Translations under genes and position numbers: made by a program
Shown here: piece by piece, positions 1 to 8,491 of the stretch
Layout of the letters: the number at the start of each line of letters is the position of its first letter
Position numbering within the stretch: position 1 is the first letter of the stretch
DNA from: UBA9647 sp049522195
Lineage (GTDB): Bacteria > Bacteroidota > Ignavibacteria > UBA10030
Reading direction: 5' to 3'
DNA: 27,530 nt
Assembly: GCA_049522195.1 (NCBI GenBank)
Contig: JBEKOB010000060.1
Span: 1 to 27,530, forward strand
The notes under the pieces: model-generated
The model's database searches: none
The model's input: the letters and a program-made list of their open reading frames with translations, nothing else
What the model was told of the DNA's origin: nothing

Positions 1-1982
1 ACACTTGCGACCTCGTCACGTACGTACATTTGAACAATCTCCTCTCCAAAACGATTTCCGGCGTTCTTCACCGTGGCGTTCACGATCAGGCTGCCGCCTT
101 CCATGAGAGTCCTGGAGCTCAAATCCAGTTGTGAGTATGCGAACGACGTATAGCTGAGGCCGTATCCAAACGGGAAGAGGGGAGTGTTTTCAACATCGAT
201 GTATTTTGAAGTGAAATGCAGCGTATCATTTTCCGGACGCCCGCTGTTCTTATGGTTGTAGTAGATTGGCACCTGCCCGGTCGTGCGCGGAAATGAAGTG
301 GTGAGTTTGCCGCTGGGATTGTAGTCGCCGAAGAGGACGTCTGCAATAGCATAACCGGTCTCGACGCCCAGGAACCAGGTTTCGAGAATTGCAGGGACGT
401 GCTGGGTAATCCATTCGATCGCCAGCGGTCTTCCGTTCATGAGCACTACAATCACTGGTTTCCCAGTGGCCTGCAATGCACGAATGAGCTCTTCCTGACT
501 GCCCGGGAGTCCAAGATAAGAGCGACTCGCGGCTTCCCCGCTCATTGTCTCAGTTTCACCGACGATGGCAATGACGATGTCAGCTCCTCGAGCGACATCC
601 AGTGCCTTGGTAAATCCATCTGTTACCTTTTTCTCCACATCGCACCCACGCGCATAGACAACACGTGTGGACGCTCCGACCTTCGACTTAATGCCATCGA
701 GAACAGAAACAACATCTTCCGGCCTCCCCATCGTATGCCACGGACCCAGCGGACTCTTCTTGTCGTCAGCAAGTGGACCGACGACAGCAAGCGTCCTTGC
801 AGATTTGCCGAGAGGCAAGAGATTGTCATTGTTCTTCAGTAGAACGATCGAGCGCTGGGCCATCGCACGGGCCGCATCCCGATGAGCGCTGGTAAGTATG
901 TCTCTCTTCTCCCGAACGGTGTCGCAATTCTTATACGGATTATCAAACAGTCCGAGCCGGAATTTGGCGCGCAGGACGCGTCGCACTGCCTCATTGAGCT
1001 CTTTTTCGCTCAGGCGTCCTTCTTTTACAAGAGTTGTGAGATGATTGTGATACGCATCCGCTTCCATGTCCATATCGACGCCGGCTTTGAGACCGAGGAG
1101 GGCGGCGTCCTTCAAATTTCCAGCGACTCCATGCTGGACAAGCTCACCAATCGAATTCCAGTCGCTCACGACGAAACCGTCGAATTTCCATTCACCGCGC
1201 AGGATATCGGTGAGGAGCTTTCGGTTAGCGCTGCTCGGTATTCCGGAGATTTCGTTGAACGAGCACATCAACGAACCAGCCCCCGCATCGACAGCCGCCC
1301 TGAAGGGAGGAAGATAAATTTCCCGCAGAGTCCGCTCGGAAATGTCGACGGTATTATAATCCCGGCCTCCTTCAGCACCCCCGTATGCAGCAAAATGCTT
1401 GGCGCAGGCAAGAAGCGATGTGGGTGATTGCGGGTCAGTGCCCTGTAATCCCCGGACGCGGGCAGCAGCAATTGCGGCTCCCAGATACGGATCCTCACCA
1501 GCCCCCTCGGCAATGCGGCCCCAGCGTGGATCCCGTGCGATATCGACCATTGGTGAGAAGGTCCAGTTCACTCCTGCAGCGGTTGCTTCGACGGCGGCGA
1601 CACGCTCCGACTTTTCAATCATTGCGAGGTCCCAACTGCAGGCAGTCGCAAGAGGAATCGGGAATGTCGTGCGAAACCCGTGGATGACATCGAGACCGAA
1701 GATGAGAGGGATCTTCAGCCGTGTTTCTTCCACTGCAATGCGCTGCACCTCCCGCGTGGCTTTTGCGCCAACAATATTGAGGAGCGATCCGATCTTACCT
1801 TGCCGCAGGAGCGCCTCGTGTTCGGCGGACGCGCCGCTGTACTGGACGAGTTGTCCAACCTTCTCATCAAGCGTCATCAGGGCGAGGAGTGAATCGACGC
1901 GATGGTCTCTGGATGGTTGAGCTTGGAGCACAAACTGGGAAAGCGATACGGATGCGATGATGAAGGTTAAGCAGAATTTCAT
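1..1982 (-). CDS. bglX: GH3 beta-glucosidase, BglX-like, exported (C-terminus beyond left edge)
   Basis: I translated this by hand because the frame stays open to the window edge. It gives 660 residues from ATG at 1982. Residues 1-21 form a Sec signal peptide. The GH3 N-terminal (TIM barrel) domain follows, with DPRWGR (151-156), the KHF motif (195-197) and VVSDWNS (271-277), where D274 is the expected catalytic nucleophile. The GH3 C-terminal domain is present (LLKNNDNLLPL, LFGDYNPSGKL, FPFGYGLSYTSF), and a fibronectin-III-like domain is just beginning at the edge. The E. coli BglX homologue has about 765 residues, so roughly 100 are missing here. The family hydrolyses terminal non-reducing beta-D-glucosyl or xylosyl residues in the periplasm. 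The start lies 15 nt after the stop of the YtcJ-type amidohydrolase, so the two are probably co-transcribed. The exact sugar specificity cannot be read from the sequence. Confidence 0.93.
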   Translation of the reverse strand, partial: MKFCLTFIIASVSLSQFVLQAQPSRDHRVDSLLALMTLDEKVGQLVQYSGASAEHEALLRQGKIGSLLNIVGAKATREVQRIAVEETRLKIPLIFGLDVIHGFRTTFPIPLATACSWDLAMIEKSERVAAVEATAAGVNWTFSPMVDIARDPRWGRIAEGAGEDPYLGAAIAAARVRGLQGTDPQSPTSLLACAKHFAAYGGAEGGRDYNTVDISERTLREIYLPPFRAAVDAGAGSLMCSFNEISGIPSSANRKLLTDILRGEWKFDGFVVSDWNSIGELVQHGVAGNLKDAALLGLKAGVDMDMEADAYHNHLTTLVKEGRLSEKELNEAVRRVLRAKFRLGLFDNPYKNCDTVREKRDILTSAHRDAARAMAQRSIVLLKNNDNLLPLGKSARTLAVVGPLADDKKSPLGPWHTMGRPEDVVSVLDGIKSKVGASTRVVYARGCDVEKKVTDGFTKALDVARGADIVIAIVGETETMSGEAASRSYLGLPGSQEELIRALQATGKPVIVVLMNGRPLAIEWITQHVPAILETWFLGVETGYAIADVLFGDYNPSGKLTTSFPRTTGQVPIYYNHKNSGRPENDTLHFTSKYIDVENTPLFPFGYGLSYTSFAYSQLDLSSRTLMEGGSLIVNATVKNAGNRFGEEIVQMYVRDEVAS

Positions 1983-1997
1983 CGGTTGCTCGCGTCT

Positions 1998-3725
1998 TCA
2001 GTACGTGAATGATTTATCCTTGAATACTTCCTTTCCCTCGAAGAGGGTGAGGAGGACTTTCGATTTGCTGATCTCTGTCACGGGAATGTTGAACAAGTTC
2101 TTGTCAAGGATAATGAGGTCAGCCATTTTGCCTACTTCGATCGACCCGGTCGTACCTTCAAGAAAGTTGGCGTAGGCCCCGTTGATGGTGAAGCTGGCAA
2201 TCATCTGATCGAGTGTGACTCGTTCTGCCGGCCACAGAACCTCTTTCGGGTCCGTTTGATCCAGCTTGCAGCGTGTCATGCCGATCTGGATCGCGTGGAG
2301 TGGATTGCATGGAATGGTGACGGAATAGTCACTCGACGATGCGACGATGACGCCGGCATCGAAAAAGCTCTTCATGGGATATTCTTCATCAGCCCGCTTC
2401 TGGCCAAGATAAGGGACCTGGATCTTGTAGTAGTAATCATCCTTCATAAACCAGTACGGCTGCGGAATTGCAGTAACTCTGAGTTTCTTGAACCGGGAGA
2501 CATCCTGCGGATCGACAAGCTGCAAGTGCGTGATCATGCCCCGCGAATCGTGCTTCCCGTTCATACTTGCTGCGTACGACATTGCGTCAAGCGTTATCGC
2601 GGTAGCGGCGTCCCCAATAGAGTGTACGTGAATCTGAAACCCGTTTCTGTCGAGGTCGGCACACATCTTGTTCAGGTCGGCCGGTTTCCACAACGGTTCC
2701 CCCCGGAAATCTTTGATGTGCAGGTAAGGTTTTATCAGATACGCAGTGCTTCCTTCGACAACTCCATCAACGAACAGTTTCGCTCCCGTGATCTGGAAAA
2801 GGGAATTCTTGTGCTTTGCCCGTTCCGCCACGAGAGCTGTGACCTGTTCCGGTCCTCCTTTCGGGTTGACGTAGAGAGATCCGCGGAAACGCATGAAGAG
2901 TTTGGATGACTGGCTGAGATTTTCATACGCCTGAGTATCGCTCCCGCCGACGTCCAGTGAGGCAGCATGCGCTGTTGTGATACCGAATGATAGTGCCATT
3001 GTCTGATACGCCTCGAGACCTTTGGTCATTTCCTCGACGGTATAATCAGGTATCACCTTCGCCAGTAGATCTTCCGCGCTCTCCCGAAGAGTTCCGGTCG
3101 GTTCTCCTGTTACCGCGTCGTGTTCGATGACGCCGCCGGGAGGATTTGGCGTCCCCTTTGTGATGCCGGCAAGTTCGAGCGCGCGGGAGTTCACCCACCG
3201 CGCATGACCGCCATCATCTGCAAATGCCATCGGTACGTCGCTCGCAATTTCGTCGAGAAGCTTTCGGTCGGGTCCGGTCTTGGGAAAGAGCGTGTTGCTC
3301 CAGCCTCTGCCGCGGACAAATTTGGACGTCGGATGCTGCTGGACAAAGTCCTTAATCACTCGTAAGTAATCCTCAAGGGTTGGCAGGCCTGTCAGATTAA
3401 ATTCGAAGAAGTGTTTGTATGCACCGGTTGGATGACAATGGCTGTCGATGAATCCGGGGAGGACCATCTTTCCAGCGAGGTCGATCACTTTCGTGGACGG
3501 GCCGGTAAGCGTCACTGCTCCATCATCTGTGCCGACATACAGGATTCTTCCGTCTCTGACTGCAACAGCAGTGCCTTTGGACCGCTGGTTATCAACCGTA
3601 TACACGTAGCCATTACGCAGGACCAGGTCTGCGGTGGGAGGAGTCGGCTTCGCTTGAAATGCGAGGGACAACTCGGAGCAAACCATCAGCGCGATTGTTG
3701 CTATGATCATTGCTCGTAATCTCAC
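1998..3725 (-). CDS. Exported YtcJ-type metal-dependent amidohydrolase (Amidohydro_3)
   Basis: 575 residues. I chose the GTG at 3725 because GAGGAG lies 6 nt upstream and it opens a clean Sec signal peptide (residues 1-24, ending SLAFQA); the frame is open further upstream but has no RBS there. The amidohydrolase fold shows in the N-terminal beta-sandwich (LVLRNGYVYTVD), the HxH metal site GFIDSHCHP (H96, H98), QIHVHSIGDAA, a downstream ITHLQL histidine, and the closing GSIEVGKMADLIILD strand. YtcJ-like enzymes hydrolyse amide, formamide or carbamate bonds, and the substrates of most members are unknown. The gene heads a probable two-gene unit with the GH3 gene and is separated from rubrerythrin upstream by a likely terminator. 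Extracytoplasmic location is inferred from the signal peptide. Confidence 0.9.
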   Translation of the reverse strand: MRLRAMIIATIALMVCSELSLAFQAKPTPPTADLVLRNGYVYTVDNQRSKGTAVAVRDGRILYVGTDDGAVTLTGPSTKVIDLAGKMVLPGFIDSHCHPTGAYKHFFEFNLTGLPTLEDYLRVIKDFVQQHPTSKFVRGRGWSNTLFPKTGPDRKLLDEIASDVPMAFADDGGHARWVNSRALELAGITKGTPNPPGGVIEHDAVTGEPTGTLRESAEDLLAKVIPDYTVEEMTKGLEAYQTMALSFGITTAHAASLDVGGSDTQAYENLSQSSKLFMRFRGSLYVNPKGGPEQVTALVAERAKHKNSLFQITGAKLFVDGVVEGSTAYLIKPYLHIKDFRGEPLWKPADLNKMCADLDRNGFQIHVHSIGDAATAITLDAMSYAASMNGKHDSRGMITHLQLVDPQDVSRFKKLRVTAIPQPYWFMKDDYYYKIQVPYLGQKRADEEYPMKSFFDAGVIVASSSDYSVTIPCNPLHAIQIGMTRCKLDQTDPKEVLWPAERVTLDQMIASFTINGAYANFLEGTTGSIEVGKMADLIILDKNLFNIPVTEISKSKVLLTLFEGKEVFKDKSFTY

Positions 3726-3755
3726 CTTGATCTCCTCAATGAAAAGAAACGCGAA

Positions 3756-3778
3756 CCCATCGATTGAGTGTCGATGGG
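3756..3778 (-). terminator. Candidate rho-independent terminator after rubrerythrin
   Basis: On the minus strand there is a perfect 8-bp stem, CCCATCGA / TCGATGGG, with a 7-nt loop. It is flanked by CGCG on both sides (with two unpaired T on the 3' side) and followed by a pyrimidine-rich TTTCTTTTC run. It lies about 50 nt past the rubrerythrin stop and just before the amidohydrolase RBS, which is where a boundary between transcription units is expected. The T tract is not immediately adjacent to the stem, so the call is moderate. Confidence 0.45.
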
Positions 3779-3830
3779 CGCGCGTTGTCTTCACGGCTCT
3801 ATCTGAAAAGCATAATTCTGGGTGATCAAA

Positions 3831-4328
3831 TCAGAGTGTCACGAATTTCTCGGCCTTCGTGCCACAGACCGGGCAGGCGTTTGTGGGCTTTCCGATTTCG
3901 ATGTACCCGCATACGGGGCAAAGGTAGAACTCTACGTTCGTCAGGTCTTTGCCCTTTTTGACAGCTTCGAGCGCCATCGCGTAGAGCTTCGCGTGGACGG
4001 CTTCGGCCTCGACGGCATACCCAAACATCCGTTTCGCTTTGTGCCCGTCTGCTTCAGCCTGCTTGAGCATCGGGGGATACATCTTCGTGTACTCGTAGGT
4101 CTCACCGTCGATGGCCGCCTGAAGATTTTGTGCGGTGGAACCGACGCCGTCGAGTGATTTGAAATGACCTTCTGCATGAATCTTCTCTGCCTCCGCGGTC
4201 AGGCGGAATAGTTTTGAGATATTCTTGAATCCGTCCTGCTCGGCCTTCTTGGCAAAGTTGAGATACTTCTGGTTCGCCTGGCTTTCGCCGGCGAATGCTT
4301 CCTTCAGATTATCGATCGTAGTAGCCAT
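3831..4328 (-). CDS. rbr: Rubrerythrin (diiron peroxidase with C-terminal rubredoxin domain)
   Basis: 165 residues, close to the usual length for a compact rubrerythrin. The ferritin-like four-helix domain carries the diiron ligand pattern E15, E48xxH51, E76 and E109xxH112. The C-terminal rubredoxin-like domain has CPVCG at 137-141 and CPVCG at 152-156, four cysteines for one Fe. Rubrerythrin reduces hydrogen peroxide in the cytoplasm of anaerobes and microaerophiles, with electrons entering through the rubredoxin centre. The start is well supported by AGGGAG upstream of the ATG. The gene is single, 73 nt downstream of the aldo/keto reductase and followed by a candidate terminator. It suggests an anaerobic or oxygen-sensitive lifestyle for the host. 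Confidence 0.97.
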   Translation of the reverse strand: MATTIDNLKEAFAGESQANQKYLNFAKKAEQDGFKNISKLFRLTAEAEKIHAEGHFKSLDGVGSTAQNLQAAIDGETYEYTKMYPPMLKQAEADGHKAKRMFGYAVEAEAVHAKLYAMALEAVKKGKDLTNVEFYLCPVCGYIEIGKPTNACPVCGTKAEKFVTL

Positions 4329-4401
4329 AATGGTTCTCCCTGTATGTTTCTGAGTGAATGCGGTTCGGTGCGCAGCGAATGTCGACGTGGTCGGATGAAG
4401 A

Positions 4402-5400
4402 TTACTTTCCCGACAGAATCTTTTCGATCGCTTGAAGCTCCTCGCTCGAGAAAGCCAGGTTATTCAATGCTCCCACGGCGTCGTCGACCTGAGCAGTATT
4501 GCTTGCCCCGATGAGCGCGGAGGTAATCTGCGGGTGTCGAAGAATCCAGGCCAGCGCCATCTGGGCCAGCGACTGACCACGGGATTCTGCGAGTTCATTC
4601 AGTCGCCGGACTTTTGCGATCTTTTCGTCGGTGATATGATGGGGTCTGAGAAATCCATGCGGCTTTCCAGCCCTTGAATCAGGCGGAATCCCATCAAGAT
4701 ATTTGTTCGTTAGCAGACCCTGGGCAAGAGGGGAGAAAGGAATGCAGCCGATACCTTCTTCATCAAGAGTCCTGAGCAAATCGCTTTCGACCCACCGATT
4801 GAACATGTTATAGACGGGTTGGTGGATCAGGCACGGTGTCCCCAGGTCTACCAAAATCTGCTGCGCTTTTTGTGTGAGGTCATGTGGATAGTTGGAAATG
4901 CCGGCGTACAACGCTTTTCCGCTCTTGACGGCCGTATCCAGTGCTCCCATGGACTCTTCAAGAGGGGTTTCAGGATCGGGGCGATGATGGTAAAAGATAT
5001 CGACATACTCCAAACCCATGCGCTTGAGGCTCTGGTCGAGGCTCGCCAGCATGTACTTGCGAGAACCCCATTCACCGTACGGACCAGGCCACATCAGGTA
5101 GCCGGCCTTCGTTGAAATGATCATCTCGTCTCGGTAGGGGCGAAGATCGTCCCTCAAGAGTCTGCCGAAGTTCTCCTCAGCTGATCCTGGAGGTGGACCG
5201 TAATTGTTCGCGAGATCGAAGTGTGTGATCCCGAGATCGAATGCGCGGCGGAGAATAGCCCGCATGTTCTCAAGTGTGTCCACGCCGCCGAAGTTATGCC
5301 AGAGTCCCAATGAAATTGCGGAGAGCTTCAGTCCGCTTCGTCCGCACTTGTTGTATTTCATTGACTCGTAACGATTCTCCGCTGGAACGTAGTATGTCAT
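4402..5400 (-). CDS. Aldo/keto reductase, YghZ/L-glyceraldehyde-3-phosphate reductase type
   Basis: 332 residues from the ATG at 5400, chosen because GGAGG ends 5 nt upstream; a TTG four codons earlier overlaps this RBS and is less likely. The NADPH-dependent (alpha/beta)8 AKR tetrad is visible: D62 (FDLANNYG), Y67, K98 (ISTKAGY) and H139 (DIFYHHRPD). The C-terminal cofactor-binding segment is also present (SALIGASNTAQV). The overall wording (SAISLGLWHNFG, ENFGRLL, GISNYPHDLT) matches the YghZ/Gpr branch, known for reducing L-glyceraldehyde-3-phosphate and methylglyoxal-like aldehydes. It sits 69 nt after the alpha/beta hydrolase, and an A/T-rich degenerate repeat occupies the gap and runs up to the RBS. 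The physiological substrate is uncertain. Confidence 0.93.
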   Translation of the reverse strand: MTYYVPAENRYESMKYNKCGRSGLKLSAISLGLWHNFGGVDTLENMRAILRRAFDLGITHFDLANNYGPPPGSAEENFGRLLRDDLRPYRDEMIISTKAGYLMWPGPYGEWGSRKYMLASLDQSLKRMGLEYVDIFYHHRPDPETPLEESMGALDTAVKSGKALYAGISNYPHDLTQKAQQILVDLGTPCLIHQPVYNMFNRWVESDLLRTLDEEGIGCIPFSPLAQGLLTNKYLDGIPPDSRAGKPHGFLRPHHITDEKIAKVRRLNELAESRGQSLAQMALAWILRHPQITSALIGASNTAQVDDAVGALNNLAFSSEELQAIEKILSGK

Positions 5401-5404
5401 CCTT

Positions 5405-5460
5405 ACCTCCAACTCCTTCGATATTTGATATTCGAATGTTCAGTATTCATTCTTCATCAG
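5405..5460. repeat. Degenerate A/T-rich intergenic repeat upstream of the AKR gene
   Basis: Read on the minus strand, the spacer between the alpha/beta hydrolase and the AKR gene consists of words such as GAAGAATGAATAC, GAACATTCGAATATC and AAATATCGAAGG. This composition is unlike the coding flanks and is built from the same cgaa/ttcg vocabulary as the larger elements at 11399 and 26210. The element ends directly in the Shine-Dalgarno of the AKR gene. There is only one copy of this variant in the window, so calling it a repeat rests on its internal wording. Confidence 0.4.
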
Positions 5461-5469
5461 GTGTGTGGT

Positions 5470-6231
5470 TCAGTAAACAGGAAGATGCCGCAGAAACCAG
5501 CTCTTCGCCAGCTCAACCACTTTGTCGTAGTGTTCGCGAAGCCCATGGTTTCCTCCTTCGATAACCTCGAGACGTGAGGCGGGACAGAGGAACTTCATTC
5601 CTCTCCGGGACCTCTCGAGCAGCTGCAGCTCTTCCCGGTCGCCCGGATTGTTTCCGTGTATGATGAGCGCGGGGCAGGCCACGCTTTGCAGAAGAGTCTC
5701 TTGGTCGATCAGTGCAAAATCTTCGAGGATTTGCCGGCCGATCTTTCTTGCTTTCCCCGTCCTGTCCGTTGCCACCAGATATCCTCGTTCATCAAGTTGG
5801 CGGACTTGCTCAGGCGCGAAAAATCGGCTCCAGTCATACTGCATACCATCGATCAGAGCGCCGGTCAAGACCATGGTACTTATCATTGGGGAGAAGCACT
5901 TCAGACAGATCAGGCTCCCGAGGCTATGCCCGTGCAACCCAACCGCATGAGCACCTTCCGACTGTACGAAAGAAATTGCAGAGTTCAAATCATCAATTTG
6001 ATGACCGATGTCCAGGATGTCGTTGTCGCTTTCGCCACATCCGCTGAAATCAAAAGCGAGAACGCTGTAGCCGATCGAATGAAGCGATTCTCCGAGACGC
6101 TCGAATCGTCCGTCCGACGATTTGTCGCTGGTGAACCCGTGGGCCAAAACAATTGCGGATTTGGAAAGAGCAGAACGGAAGTTGCCGACCAGTGTGAGGT
6201 TTCTTGAGTTCTTAAAAGTGACGCGCTCCAT
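5470..6231 (-). CDS. Alpha/beta hydrolase (serine hydrolase, probable esterase)
   Basis: 253 residues, with no signal peptide, so cytoplasmic. The oxyanion region HGF (31-33) precedes the nucleophile elbow GHSLGS with S103. The probable triad is completed by D198 (HGNNPGDRE) and H229 (EGGNHGL). A small lid lies around residues 130-165. It resembles the bacterial YtmA/2-hydroxymuconate hydrolase-like group that is often annotated only as alpha/beta hydrolase. Only a weak RBS precedes the ATG at 6231. It lies 99 nt after the molybdenum hydroxylase, from which a possible terminator hairpin separates it. The substrate cannot be deduced. Confidence 0.9.
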   Translation of the reverse strand: MERVTFKNSRNLTLVGNFRSALSKSAIVLAHGFTSDKSSDGRFERLGESLHSIGYSVLAFDFSGCGESDNDILDIGHQIDDLNSAISFVQSEGAHAVGLHGHSLGSLICLKCFSPMISTMVLTGALIDGMQYDWSRFFAPEQVRQLDERGYLVATDRTGKARKIGRQILEDFALIDQETLLQSVACPALIIHGNNPGDREELQLLERSRRGMKFLCPASRLEVIEGGNHGLREHYDKVVELAKSWFLRHLPVY

Positions 6232-6259
6232 CTACGTTCTGAAGAAGAAATGCCGTTTC

Positions 6260-6290
6260 ACCGTCTTGCACATTGACGGTACAAGACGGT
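6260..6290 (-). terminator. Candidate terminator hairpin after the molybdenum hydroxylase operon
   Basis: On the minus strand there is a perfect 9-bp inverted repeat, ACCGTCTTG / CAAGACGGT, with a 13-nt loop. It begins about 40 nt past the stop of the Mo-subunit gene and is followed after 9 nt by TTTCTTCTTC. The stem is sound, but the U tract is imperfect and displaced. It could equally be a structured leader for the alpha/beta hydrolase gene. Confidence 0.38.
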
Positions 6291-6330
6291 CACGAACAGG
6301 TTCGTCTGGTTCTCAGAAAGTTGAGAGATC

Positions 6331-8490
6331 TCAGCCCTTTTTCAATGCCTCTTTGATTCTTTCCGGTGTCATCGGAAGCTGATAGAGCCGAACTCCGACT
6401 GCATCATAGATGGCGTTGGCGATGAGGCCTCCCATGACAACGATTGCGGGTTCACCGCCTCCTTGCGGATCAGCCCCCTTGTCGTCAAGAATGACCGTTT
6501 CGATTCTCGGCATCCAGGAGAATCTCGGGATCTCGTACGAATCGAAATTGTGTGTCAGGACTTCAGCTCCTTTGAACTGCACTCGCTCCGTCAGTGCATA
6601 CCCAAGCCCCATCATGATGCACCCTTCCATCTGAATCGTTGCCCCCTCTGGGTTAATGACCAGTCCCATGTCCTGAGCACAGACAACTCTTTTCACCTGG
6701 ACAGCCCCCGTCGACTTGTTGACGTCAACCTCGGCGATGGATGCAACAAATGTCCCGGCGTCGACGCCGCACGCCACGCCGAATCCGCGGCCGCTTGGAG
6801 ATTTCCCCGGTTTCCAGCCAAATTTTTCTGCAGCTGCCTTCAGAACGCCGAGCATTTTTTTGTTTGCCATATTCTGCAGGCGGAACTCCACCGGATCCAT
6901 CCCTGCCTTTTCGGCCATCATGTCGATCTGTGTTTCCCGGGCAAAAGAATTCGTGTTGTTTCCCGGTGCCCGCCACGGACCGGTGACGAAGGGATGAGAA
7001 CCCGTCGCTCCGACCCAGCTCGAGTTGTAGGCGATGGTGCTGTGGTTCGGAATGTCGTAGAACATCTGAGATCCCCGCTCGCCGGCGAAATAGACGTGGT
7101 AATCCCAGAGACTGATCTTACCCTTGCCCGTGACTCCCGATTTTATTTTCACAACAGCCGCAGGGCGAAATGCGTCGAAGAAGAACTCTTCCTTTCTGTT
7201 ATAGGCGACCTGTACGGGTTTCCCTGTTATCTTTGAGAGCCGCGCCGCCTCGATTGCCTGAAGATTACGTGTCTTTCCTCCGAAGCCGCCGCCGACAAAG
7301 GGGGTAATGACCCGGACGTTTTCAGACGGGAACCCAAGCTCCTTTGCTATCTCCTCTTTTGCAGTGAATGGATTCTGCGTCGAAGCCCAAACCGTTGCTT
7401 TGCCGCCTTCCACCTTGGCAACAGCAGTGTGCGGCTCCATTGGCGAGTGTGCCACGTAGTCGTTGAAATACGTCGCTTCCACAAGAGTCTTGGCGCCGCT
7501 TTCACCCGCCTTCAGATCTCCGTCTTTCGCAACCACCCTTCCCTCAGGTGCGACCTTCAGAAGATGATCGAAAATATTCTTGTCGTCCAGATCGGATTTC
7601 GGTGTCTCGAACTTCGCCTGGATCTTCAAGAGCGCAGCATCGGCTATGTCCGGATATTTATGGAGGACGGCGACGAAATCTCCTTCTTTGATGACCTGCA
7701 CCCCGTCGATCTGTTTTGCCTCGGAGATGTCTGCACTGATGAATTTTGAATCGTGAGCAGGTGGCCGGAGAATTCTGGCGTACAGCATGCCAGGAAGCTG
7801 GATGTCGCCGGCGTATTTCGCCTTGCCTGAAACTTTTTCGTGCGCATCTCTTCGAACAAGTGACTTGTTCATGATCTTGAAATCGCCCGGTTTCTTGACG
7901 CTCACTTTCCCGGTCGGACGCCGCTCGATTTTCTTCCCCTTTGCGAGTTGAGCGTACGATACTTTGTGTTGCTTGTCAGTTGAGTCAAGCACGAACCCGT
8001 TTTCCGTCGTGAGACGATCCGCCGCCACCTTGAGATGTTCCGCGCCGAGTTCCAGCAGCACTTGCCGCGCCTCGGCACCGGCCATGCGCAGCGACGGTCC
8101 GAACGATCGTGTTGAGAGCGAACCGAATGTTCCCATGTCCCACGGGCAGAGGTCGGTATCACCCATGACCATGTCGACAGACTCGAGCGGCACATCAAGT
8201 TCGTCTGCCAGCATCTGTCCAAGCGATGTGACAACGCCCTGGCCCATTTCAATTTTTCCCACGTAACACGAAACGTGACCGTCTTCGCCGATCTTCAGAA
8301 ATGCATTGAAATCGGTCGGGACGCCCCGCTGGGGTCTGCCTTGCCTGTCCTGACCAGAGAAGAGCGAATCGCCGATGGTGAAGAGGAGGAAGATGCCGCT
8401 GCCGGCTGATTTGAAAAAGTCACGTCGGCTGATTTCAGTGCCGGATGGCAGCTCAAGAAACTCGAGTCCTGTGCGTTCGTCGTTGTTCAT
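6331..8490 (-). CDS. Molybdenum hydroxylase large subunit, IorB-type (xanthine dehydrogenase family), Tat-exported
   Basis: 719 residues from ATG 8490 (AGGAGGG upstream; the frame is open further upstream inside the 2Fe-2S gene, but that part is out-of-frame shadow). The twin-arginine signal SRRDFFK (21-27) is followed by a hydrophobic stretch, as in isoquinoline 1-oxidoreductase beta subunits. Molybdopterin-binding motifs are present: KIEMGQGV near 79-86, the GGGFGGKTR loop, a GPWRAPG segment, and C-terminal GGGEP with E680 as the expected catalytic base. The family hydroxylates N-heterocycles or aldehydes with a Mo-cytosine-dinucleotide cofactor. The 2Fe-2S gene upstream ends 1 nt before this start. 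No FAD subunit (CoxM-like) or maturation gene (XdhC/CoxI/MocA) is in the window, so electrons probably go to a periplasmic or quinone acceptor. The substrate is unknown. Confidence 0.93.
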   Translation of the reverse strand: MNNDERTGLEFLELPSGTEISRRDFFKSAGSGIFLLFTIGDSLFSGQDRQGRPQRGVPTDFNAFLKIGEDGHVSCYVGKIEMGQGVVTSLGQMLADELDVPLESVDMVMGDTDLCPWDMGTFGSLSTRSFGPSLRMAGAEARQVLLELGAEHLKVAADRLTTENGFVLDSTDKQHKVSYAQLAKGKKIERRPTGKVSVKKPGDFKIMNKSLVRRDAHEKVSGKAKYAGDIQLPGMLYARILRPPAHDSKFISADISEAKQIDGVQVIKEGDFVAVLHKYPDIADAALLKIQAKFETPKSDLDDKNIFDHLLKVAPEGRVVAKDGDLKAGESGAKTLVEATYFNDYVAHSPMEPHTAVAKVEGGKATVWASTQNPFTAKEEIAKELGFPSENVRVITPFVGGGFGGKTRNLQAIEAARLSKITGKPVQVAYNRKEEFFFDAFRPAAVVKIKSGVTGKGKISLWDYHVYFAGERGSQMFYDIPNHSTIAYNSSWVGATGSHPFVTGPWRAPGNNTNSFARETQIDMMAEKAGMDPVEFRLQNMANKKMLGVLKAAAEKFGWKPGKSPSGRGFGVACGVDAGTFVASIAEVDVNKSTGAVQVKRVVCAQDMGLVINPEGATIQMEGCIMMGLGYALTERVQFKGAEVLTHNFDSYEIPRFSWMPRIETVILDDKGADPQGGGEPAIVVMGGLIANAIYDAVGVRLYQLPMTPERIKEALKKG

Positions 8491-8491
8491 A

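Noticed and set aside
399..1920. Several overlapping plus-strand open frames (up to 181 codons) in the first 2 kb
   Set aside because: All are antisense to the GH3 beta-glucosidase, which is open on the minus strand from 1982 to the window edge with all family motifs.
6463..7236. Plus-strand open frame (257 codons) opposite the molybdenum hydroxylase
   Set aside because: It is a shadow of a strongly conserved coding sequence; composition and lack of RBS argue against it.
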